Shown one piece after another: positions 6,592-11,720 of a stretch of DNA of 11,720 nucleotides (positions within the stretch are counted from its first letter, which is position 1; each line of letters begins with the position of its first letter). Below the pieces are notes generated by a model that saw only the letters and a list, made by a program, of their open reading frames with translations, was not told the DNA's origin and did no database searches. This DNA is from Litorimonas sp049647245 (GTDB lineage Bacteria > Pseudomonadota > Alphaproteobacteria > Caulobacterales > Maricaulaceae): positions 1 through 11,720 of the forward strand of contig JBARXH010000237.1 in assembly GCA_049647245.1 (NCBI GenBank), in the 5' to 3' direction. Both the position numbers and the translations under genes were made by a program.

Positions 6592-7761
6592 TTAACGCCG
6601 CGCGCCCATCCACGGCTCGGGATCGATCGACCGTCCGTTTCGCCGGAGTTCCACATAGAGCGGTATCCGTCCCGAGCCGGACGGCATCCGGCCGACTGGC
6701 TCCCCGCGCTGGACCGTTTCGTTGGCGCTGACATAGGTCGCGCCCAACCCGGTCAGCAGCAGATAGTACCCGTCGCTCAGGTTCAGGATCACAACGCGCT
6801 CATAGTTGCGGAAGGGCCCTGCGAATTCCACCCGTCCGGAGTAGGGAGCGATGACCTGGCCTTCAGGCCGCGCCGAATAGGTCTGCCCCTTGGTGCCGCG
6901 TCCGAAGCCCTGCGTCAGGGTCCCGGCAACCGGGCGCACGACACCGCCTTGCGCTTCCGCGAAGCGGACGGTTCCCGGTGGGAGCGTGACAGGGCCAGAG
7001 ACGGGCGGACGCCCGGGCTTGATCCTGGGGGCCAGCGTGTCCGGAATGTCCTGAACGCGGTCCAGCAGTTCCTCGAGACTTTCGGCTTCGGCGGCCAGGC
7101 GGAGCGCTTCGGCGCGGGCTTTCTCCTCATCCGTGCGGATCGAGGCCTGCAATCTTTCCTTTTCCGCAACAAGGGCTTGCGTGCGGGCCTTGCGCCGGAT
7201 CAGCTCCGTATTGTTAGCTTCCAGCGCCTCCTTCTGGGTCAGGGTTTCGTCCCGCACGGCAGAGGTTCGCGCGGCGAGGTCGATCGTCTGCTCCGCCCGC
7301 TGGCGCAGCGCGTCGGACAGCAGGTCGATCATCGTCGCCGCCTGCGCCGTGCGCACGGCGTCGTCCGGGTCGGCAATCGCGGCCGCGTTGGGCGCAAGCT
7401 GCAGGCGTTGCAGGGATGCCAGCAATATCTGCGTCTCCGAGCGTGTGTCCGCCAGTTCGGTTTCCAAGACCGCGAGTCGGGCTTCGGTTTCATCAAGACG
7501 GTCGGAGAGCCGTTTGTTCTCCCGCTCGAAAGCCTGGGTTTGCTGGGTGTCGCGCGCGAGCTCCGCCTTCAGCGCTTCTATCTCCGCCGAGACGGCTTGC
7601 CGTTCCGTGCGGAGGCGGGCCTCCTCGGCACGGGCCTGTTCTTCCGCCTGCCTCAGTGAATCCAGCTGATCGCGGTCTTGCGCCTGTGAGGGCGCTGCCA
7701 TGAAGGAAGCCAGGATCATCGCTGTCAGGAGGAGCAGACGCACGGGACCGTCTTTCGTCAC
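6592..7761 (-). CDS. envC: EnvC-like murein hydrolase activator with degenerate LytM (M23) domain
   Basis: This protein (389 residues from GTG 7761) is expected in the periplasm. Seen in order: a signal peptide (RLLLLTAMILASF...SQA), two long charged coiled-coil stretches (about residues 31-121 and 141-236), a proline-rich linker, and a C-terminal LytM/M23 fold (about 273-386) with VRPVAGTLTQGFG, SGRVEFAGPF, VILNLSDGYYLLL and LYVELRRNGRSIDPEPW. The HxGxD and HxH zinc ligands of active M23 endopeptidases are absent (KGQTYS and LYV instead). This is the EnvC pattern, whose members activate amidases at the division site rather than cut peptidoglycan. E. coli EnvC has about 419 residues. The start is uncertain: GTG at 7761 or GTG at 7743, both without a clear ribosome site and both giving a plausible signal peptide. 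The frame stays open into rlmH, but that extension is a shadow. rlmH ends 20 bp upstream. Confidence 0.88.
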   Translation of the reverse strand: MTKDGPVRLLLLTAMILASFMAAPSQAQDRDQLDSLRQAEEQARAEEARLRTERQAVSAEIEALKAELARDTQQTQAFERENKRLSDRLDETEARLAVLETELADTRSETQILLASLQRLQLAPNAAAIADPDDAVRTAQAATMIDLLSDALRQRAEQTIDLAARTSAVRDETLTQKEALEANNTELIRRKARTQALVAEKERLQASIRTDEEKARAEALRLAAEAESLEELLDRVQDIPDTLAPRIKPGRPPVSGPVTLPPGTVRFAEAQGGVVRPVAGTLTQGFGRGTKGQTYSARPEGQVIAPYSGRVEFAGPFRNYERVVILNLSDGYYLLLTGLGATYVSANETVQRGEPVGRMPSGSGRIPLYVELRRNGRSIDPEPWMGARR

Positions 7762-7781
7762 GAACCGCGGACGGTCAACCG

Positions 7782-8252
7782 TCAGTCGCGGTGGTAGGGT
7801 GTCCCGGCGAGGATGGAGAGGGCGCGGTATATCTGCTCGGCCAGCATGACCCGCACGAGCTTGTGCGGCCAGGTCTGGGAGCCGAAGCCGATCTTCCGAA
7901 CCCCATGGGGCAGGGCGCTTGGCTCGAAACCATCCGCCCCGCCGATCAGGAACGTCCCCGCCGGGCGTCCATCGTCGCGCAGATCCGAGAGGGTTTTTGC
8001 AAACGTCCGTGACGGCATGGCCTTGCCCCGCTCGTCCAGAACGAACACGACTCCGCCGGAGGGCAGGCCATCCAGCAGTTTCAGGGTTTCGTCGGACCGG
8101 GTCCTGCACTTTCCCAGATCGACGGACTGCTCGTCCACATCGAGGAAACCGAGACCCCGCGCCAGACCCTTGGCACGACGCATATAGTCGTCGACCATGT
8201 CGCGTTCGGGGCCCGCTCGCATCGCGCCGCCAGCCCGAAGGATCAGCTTCAC
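7782..8252 (-). CDS. rlmH: 23S rRNA (pseudouridine(1915)-N3)-methyltransferase
   Basis: RlmH is a SPOUT-fold methyltransferase that uses S-adenosylmethionine to methylate pseudouridine 1915 in helix 69 of 23S rRNA on assembled ribosomes. The 156-residue length matches the family (155 in E. coli). Visible motifs are VLDERGKAMPSRTFA (71-85), the cofactor-knot strand FLIGGADGF (101-109), the HKLVRVMLAEQIYRA helix (130-144) and the invariant C-terminal YHR ending (153-155). The start is a GTG that overlaps the TGA of rsfS by four bases (GTGA), so translation is probably coupled. The rsfS-rlmH pairing is widely conserved in bacteria. Nothing in the protein is unusual. Confidence 0.96.
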   Translation of the reverse strand: MKLILRAGGAMRAGPERDMVDDYMRRAKGLARGLGFLDVDEQSVDLGKCRTRSDETLKLLDGLPSGGVVFVLDERGKAMPSRTFAKTLSDLRDDGRPAGTFLIGGADGFEPSALPHGVRKIGFGSQTWPHKLVRVMLAEQIYRALSILAGTPYHRD

Positions 8253-8728
8253 GCCTCGGCGTCGTTCGGGGACTGCTCCGCCACGCCGCGCAGACCGTCG
8301 GGCAGGGGCACGGACCAGATCTTTTCAAGATTGTAGAACACGCGGACTTCCGGCCGGAAGATATGCAGGATGACGTCGCCCGCGTCGATCAGGACCCAGT
8401 CCTGTCCGTCCTGGCCTTCCGTGCCGATGTCCTTGAAACCGGCCTGTTTCAGCCCGCGCAGCACATAATCGGACAGCGCGCCGACATGGCGGTTCGACCG
8501 ACCGGAGGCCACGACCATATAGTCGGCGACCGAGGATTTGCCCCGGATATCGATTTCCAGAATGTCCTGGGCTGAATTGTCGTCGAGAATATCCCGGACG
8601 TAGCCGGACAGTCTGGCCGCGTCGCTGAACAGCGCGTCGGCCTCGGGAGTCCCGGCGTCGAGAAAGATGTCATGGGGCTTAGTATCGGACAGGGTCTGTC
8701 TCCTTGGATGGTCCGGAATCGTGAGCAC
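8249..8728 (-). CDS. rsfS: Ribosome silencing factor RsfS
   Basis: RsfS (Iojap/RsfA family) binds ribosomal protein uL14 on the large subunit and blocks subunit joining, lowering translation in starvation. The core (about residues 39-145 of 159) shows the family blocks: ILEIDIRGKSSVADYMVVASGRSNRHV, WVLIDAGDVILHIF and VFYNLEKIW. The N-terminal 38 residues are not conserved-looking. GTG at 8728 is the first possible canonical start (an in-frame TAA lies two codons upstream), but it has no ribosome site. A perfect AAGGAG at 8700-8705 sits inside this frame, 7 bases before an in-frame CTG at 8692, so the real protein may start there with 147 residues. It lies 26 bp after nadD and overlaps rlmH by four bases. 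Confidence 0.93.
   Translation of the reverse strand: MLTIPDHPRRQTLSDTKPHDIFLDAGTPEADALFSDAARLSGYVRDILDDNSAQDILEIDIRGKSSVADYMVVASGRSNRHVGALSDYVLRGLKQAGFKDIGTEGQDGQDWVLIDAGDVILHIFRPEVRVFYNLEKIWSVPLPDGLRGVAEQSPNDAEA
8700..8705 (-). promoter_or_regulatory. AAGGAG ribosome binding site inside the annotated rsfS frame
   Basis: Read on the - strand this is AAGGAG. The next in-frame codon at normal distance (7 bases) is CTG at 8692-8690. No in-frame ATG, GTG or TTG follows within a usable distance, while the GTG at 8728 lies upstream of it. Either it is chance, coding for Pro-Arg-Arg, or it drives initiation at CTG. Confidence 0.4.
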
Positions 8729-8754
8729 GGCTTAGCATATTCAACGCCCCAAAC

Positions 8755-9348
8755 CTATTGCGTGTCCGCAGTCTCTGCGCGGATGGCGGACGAGGAAAGC
8801 GTGTTGAACGGAAGCGTCAGATAGGTCCAGGCCGGCGGATTGCAATGCTTCAGACTGGATGCGGCCGTTTCCGGGATGCGGGAGTCGGCGAATTGGCGGG
8901 CAACCCGGCCCAGCCGTGCGCGCAAGGGGTCGCCCGGGCGGGCGATCACGGCGATGGGGGCAAGGGCGAACAGCTCCCGCCACGACTTCCAAAGCGGCAT
9001 CTGCCGCAAATTGTCGGACCCGATCAGGTAGACGAAGCGCGTGCCTGGATGGCGCGCCTGCAGTGCGCGGAGCAGGTCGACCGTATACCGCGTTCCCAGG
9101 CGGCTCTCGACATGGCTGATCTTCATGGCGAAGGGCAGGTCCAGCGCGCGGATGCTCTGCGCCCGGACTTCGGGGTCGGGCTGCGCCGGTTTCAGCGGGT
9201 TCTGCGGGCTGACCAGCCACCAGACCTGGTCCAGTCCCAGCTCCCGCAATCCCGCCTGCGCGACATGGAGGTGGCCTGCATGCGCGGGATTGAAAGAGCC
9301 GCCGAAGAGGCCGACGGAGAGGCCTGCGCGCGGGTCGACGGTTTTCAT
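8755..9348 (-). CDS. nadD: Nicotinate-nucleotide adenylyltransferase
   Basis: NadD joins nicotinate mononucleotide and ATP to nicotinic acid adenine dinucleotide plus pyrophosphate, the penultimate step of NAD synthesis in the cytoplasm. The 197-residue protein has the nucleotidyltransferase signature near its N-terminus: GLFGGSFNPAHAGHLHVA (13-30), with the HxGH-type AHAGH. It also has WWLVSPQNPLK (43-53), the IGSDNLRQMPLWKSW block (109-123) and the C-terminal SSSAIR (185-190), equivalent to ISSTxIR. Length is normal. The ATG overlaps the proA stop by four bases (ATGA). rsfS follows after 26 bp; nadD-rsfS-rlmH is a common bacterial gene string. Confidence 0.96.
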   Translation of the reverse strand: MKTVDPRAGLSVGLFGGSFNPAHAGHLHVAQAGLRELGLDQVWWLVSPQNPLKPAQPDPEVRAQSIRALDLPFAMKISHVESRLGTRYTVDLLRALQARHPGTRFVYLIGSDNLRQMPLWKSWRELFALAPIAVIARPGDPLRARLGRVARQFADSRIPETAASSLKHCNPPAWTYLTLPFNTLSSSAIRAETADTQ

Positions 9349-10619
9349 GAACGCAAGGTTCCGTCTCCAACCACCTGATATTTATGCGTTGTCAGATGCT
9401 GTGCGCCGACGGGGCCTCGTGCATGCAGTCGGCCCGTGGCGATACCGATTTCCGCTCCGAAGCCGAATTCGCCGCCATCCGCAAACTGCGTGGAGGCGTT
9501 GTGCAGGACGATGGCGCTGTCGACTTCGGCCAGGAAGCGCTGTGCGGTCTGGGCATCAGCCGTGAGGATCGCGTCGGTATGGCCCGACCCGTACCGGTCG
9601 ATATGCGCCAGCGCTGCGTCCAGCCCATCTACCACGGCAATATTCAGGATCGGCGCGAGATGCTCCGTTGCGAAGTCCTGTTCGGTCGCGGCGGCAAGGT
9701 CGGGCCGGATCGACCGGGCGTCGGCATCACCGCGCAGCTCGCATTCTAGCCCGAGAAGATGATCCGCGAGCCGGGGCAGAAGCGACGGAGCGATATCGCG
9801 GTCGATCAGCACCGTCTCCGTCGCCCCGCATATGCCCGTGCGACGCATCTTGGCGTTGCCGACCACGGCGATCGCCATGTCCGGATCGGCGGCGGCGTGA
9901 ATGTAGCTGTGGTTCAACCCGTCGAGATGGGCGAGCACCGGGACGCGCGCATCGCTCTGCACGCGCGCGACGAGTCCCTTGCCCCCGCGCGGGATGATCA
10001 GATCGACCGTGCCGTCCAGGCCGCCGAGCAAGAGGCCGACAGCGTCGCGGTCCTGCGTGGCGACTAGCTGCACAGCATCGAGTGGAAGCGGAGTCGTCCG
10101 CAGGGCCATGTGCAAGGCGTCAAGGATTGCGCGATTGGATTGCACGGCCTCCGATCCACCCCTCAGGATGACGGCATTGCCTGACATGAGACAGAGCGCG
10201 GCCGCATCGGCCGTGACGTTGGGGCGGCTCTCATAGATCATGCCGACCACGCCGATGGAGACGGCGACCTTGCGGAACCGAAGCCCGCTGGGTTGCGTCC
10301 AGCTGTCGAGTACGTTTCCGACTGGGTCGTCCTGCGCCGCGATGGCGTCCATGCTCGCAGCCATGGCCTCGACCCGCGTTGCGTCCAGCGTCAGCCGGTC
10401 GATCATGGCGGCATCGAGCCTGCGCTGCGTCGCGGCGGCCACGTCCTGCGCATTGGCCGTGATGATGTCGTTGGTCTGGACCCGAAGAGTCTTTGCCATG
10501 GCGGTCAGCGCGCCACGCTTCTGCTCCGTGGTGCAGCGTGCCAGGGCACGGGCCGCAGCTCGGGCAGAGCGTCCCACGGCAAGCATGTATGCGTCAATAT
10601 TATCAATTGGTTGCGTCAT
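9345..10619 (-). CDS. proA: Glutamate-5-semialdehyde dehydrogenase (gamma-glutamyl phosphate reductase)
   Basis: ProA reduces gamma-glutamyl phosphate to glutamate 5-semialdehyde with NADPH, the second step of proline synthesis. From the ATG at 10619 it has 424 residues, normal for the family. Visible motifs: GVVGMIYESRPNVTADAAALC (about 123-143), ILRGGSEA, DLIIPRGGKGLV, and the catalytic Cys264 in NAKMRRTGICGATETVL. The C-terminal SGHTDAIL and EFGFGAEIGIATGRLHARGPVG blocks are also typical. The frame is open 28 codons further upstream into proB (to 10703), but that part resembles nothing in the family and overlaps proB, so I reject it. The gene begins 5 bp after the proB stop and overlaps nadD by four bases. 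ProB and ProA act in sequence on a labile intermediate, consistent with tight linkage. Confidence 0.96.
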   Translation of the reverse strand: MTQPIDNIDAYMLAVGRSARAAARALARCTTEQKRGALTAMAKTLRVQTNDIITANAQDVAAATQRRLDAAMIDRLTLDATRVEAMAASMDAIAAQDDPVGNVLDSWTQPSGLRFRKVAVSIGVVGMIYESRPNVTADAAALCLMSGNAVILRGGSEAVQSNRAILDALHMALRTTPLPLDAVQLVATQDRDAVGLLLGGLDGTVDLIIPRGGKGLVARVQSDARVPVLAHLDGLNHSYIHAAADPDMAIAVVGNAKMRRTGICGATETVLIDRDIAPSLLPRLADHLLGLECELRGDADARSIRPDLAAATEQDFATEHLAPILNIAVVDGLDAALAHIDRYGSGHTDAILTADAQTAQRFLAEVDSAIVLHNASTQFADGGEFGFGAEIGIATGRLHARGPVGAQHLTTHKYQVVGDGTLRS

Positions 10620-10624
10620 TGTTC

Positions 10625-11720
10625 TCACAGAATGACCATATTGTCCCTGTGTATCACGACCGGGCCATAAGGATGCGTGATGGCGTCTGAGCGCAGGCCG
10701 CAAAGCTCCGGCAGGTCGTGACTGTCATAAGCGCTCAAGCCCTGCGCGATGTCGCGACCGTCCTGCGAAACGACACGGACCGTGTCTCCCTTGGCATAGT
10801 CTCCTTCCACGGAGACCAGCCCCGCGGCGAGTAGGCTGCGGCCCTGTCGGAGCGCGTCTTCCGCGCCCGGGTCGATGACGAAGCGTCCGCTCGGAGCGAG
10901 GCTTCCCCGGATCCACTGGACGCGGGCATTGTCTGGATCGGCCTGTGACCGGAACAGTGTATGGCGCACGCCGTCGCTCAGGCGTCCCAGCGCATTGTCG
11001 GCCCGACCGTCGCAGATGATCATGTAGCACCCTGAGTCCATGCAGATCCGCGCGGCGAGCAATTTGGTCGCCATGCCGCCAGAGCCCACGCCGCTGCGTT
11101 CATTGGCCTCTCCGCCCATGGCCAAGGTCGCCGCGTCCAGCTGTTCCACGACGGGGATATGTCGGGCCGTGCCGTCCTTGCGCGGGTCGGCCGTGTAGAG
11201 ACCGTCCACGTCGGAGAGGAGCACCAGCAGATCGGCGCCGATCAGCTGTGCAGTGCGGGCGGCCAGCCGGTCATTGTCGCCGTAGCGGAGCTCGTCCGTG
11301 GCGACTGTGTCGTTTTCGTTGATGACGGCGACAACGCCTGCATCCAGCAGGGTCCTCAAGGCGGCCCGGGCGTTAAGCCAGCGCCGACGGTCTTCGGTAT
11401 CGTCCAGCGTCAGCAACGCTTGAGCGGAGCGTAGCTCGAACGCGCCCAATGCATCGTCATAGGCGCGGGTCAGACGGGATTGTCCTGCCGCTGCACAGGC
11501 CTGCTTCTGTGCCAGGGTCAGCGAACGGCGGTCGAAACCGAGACGGGGACACCCCAGAGCGACCGCACCCGATGATACAAGCACCACATCCACGCCTCGT
11601 GCCTTCAGATCGGCAATGTCGCTGCAGAGCCGCGTCAACCAGGACCGGCGGAGCGTGCCGTCCCCGACCAGCAGCGCAGAGCCGACCTTGACGACGATGC
11701 GTTTATAGTCGGCCAGCGGT
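10625..11720 (-). CDS. proB: Glutamate 5-kinase (N-terminus cut by window edge)
   Basis: ProB phosphorylates glutamate at the gamma-carboxyl with ATP, the first step of proline synthesis and usually the one inhibited by proline. About 364 residues are visible, and the frame stays open to the window edge; judged by the E. coli enzyme (367 residues) only a few N-terminal residues are missing. The amino-acid kinase domain begins with KRIVVKVGSALLV, then VVLVSSGAVALGCPRLG, INENDTVATDELRYGDND, LLVLLSDVDGLYTADPR and SGVGSGGMATKLLAAR. After it comes a C-terminal PUA domain (SGRFVIDPGAEDAL, GDYAKGDTVRVV), as in E. coli ProB. A TTG at 11638 could be mistaken for a start but lies inside the conserved kinase domain. 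proA follows after 5 bp. Confidence 0.96.
   Translation of the reverse strand, partial: PLADYKRIVVKVGSALLVGDGTLRRSWLTRLCSDIADLKARGVDVVLVSSGAVALGCPRLGFDRRSLTLAQKQACAAAGQSRLTRAYDDALGAFELRSAQALLTLDDTEDRRRWLNARAALRTLLDAGVVAVINENDTVATDELRYGDNDRLAARTAQLIGADLLVLLSDVDGLYTADPRKDGTARHIPVVEQLDAATLAMGGEANERSGVGSGGMATKLLAARICMDSGCYMIICDGRADNALGRLSDGVRHTLFRSQADPDNARVQWIRGSLAPSGRFVIDPGAEDALRQGRSLLAAGLVSVEGDYAKGDTVRVVSQDGRDIAQGLSAYDSHDLPELCGLRSDAITHPYGPVVIHRDNMVIL

Noticed and set aside
6575..6596. Possible CtrA-type site (TTAA-N7-TTAA) in the gap before ctpA.
   Set aside because: On the - strand the sequence is TTAA, seven bases, then TAAG; the second half does not match the consensus.
6574..7659. Long + strand open frame (361 codons) opposite the envC-like gene.
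   Set aside because: It is antisense to a well-supported coiled-coil/LytM gene, its translation is Arg/Gly-rich with no recognisable motif, and it has no convincing ribosome site.
7770..7783. Small inverted repeat GACGG-TCAA-CCGTC at the rlmH/envC junction, considered as a terminator or regulatory hairpin.
   Set aside because: The stem is only about five pairs with a tiny loop and no T-run, and it overlaps the rlmH stop codon.
7762..8328. The envC reading frame stays open for about 190 codons upstream, giving an apparent 578-residue protein.
   Set aside because: The extension overlaps rlmH and the end of rsfS, is rich in Arg, Pro and Gly as expected of a GC-rich shadow frame, and a signal peptide appears only at about 7743-7680, which must be near the true N-terminus.
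10620..10703. Upstream extension of proA by 28 codons into proB.
   Set aside because: It overlaps the conserved C-terminal end of proB, and the family-like protein begins at the ATG at 10619, five bases after the proB stop.
6528..11710. Recurring TATAGTCG-like octamer (near 6529, 8186, 8518 and 11704), considered as a possible regulatory motif.
   Set aside because: Three of the four copies lie within codons for Asp-Tyr in known genes and their flanks differ; only the 6529 copy is intergenic, so chance is the simplest explanation.

Overview
This is a GC-rich bacterial chromosomal segment, densely packed with housekeeping genes. The protein sequences and the gene order atpD-atpC // rppH - divergent polysaccharide deacetylase - S41 peptidase - envC - rlmH - rsfS - nadD - proA - proB are typical of Alphaproteobacteria. 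The sequences feel closest to marine stalked or dimorphic lineages (Hyphomonadales/Maricaulales-like), but I cannot fix a genus without database searches. I see no mobile elements, CRISPR arrays, tRNA or rRNA genes, or compositional islands.

Layout. On the + strand, positions 1-793 hold the end of the ATP synthase operon: the C-terminal part of atpD and all of atpC, followed by a clear UUCG-loop intrinsic terminator at 818-841. Everything from 882 to 11720 lies on the - strand and reads toward the atp genes. In transcription order it is proB (start cut off by the window edge), proA, nadD, rsfS, rlmH, an EnvC-like LytM protein, two tandem S41 C-terminal-processing peptidases, a divergent polysaccharide deacetylase-like protein (YibQ family), rppH and an MFS transporter. 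Most junctions overlap (ATGA, GTGA, TAGTG) or are under 30 bp, so this looks like one long transcription unit. The only larger gap, 92 bp at 6500-6591, carries a plausible promoter in front of the first S41 gene. No stretch over 300 bases lacks a gene.

How the genes fit together. proB-proA supply the first two steps of proline synthesis. nadD makes nicotinate adenine dinucleotide for NAD. rsfS and rlmH act on the ribosome. The envC / ctpA / ctpA2 / deacetylase-like block is an envelope module: all four products carry a signal peptide or N-terminal membrane anchor, and the families are tied to peptidoglycan remodelling and periplasmic proteolysis. rppH acts in mRNA decay. The MFS gene is the one that looks like an accessory addition.

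I did not find a wholly new system. The points most worth a second look are: the deacetylase-like protein has lost nearly all catalytic signature residues of its family; the EnvC-like protein has a LytM domain without zinc ligands; the S41 peptidase is duplicated in tandem with both active sites intact; rsfS may start at a non-canonical CTG; and the Tet-like MFS lacks acidic residues expected in tetracycline pumps.
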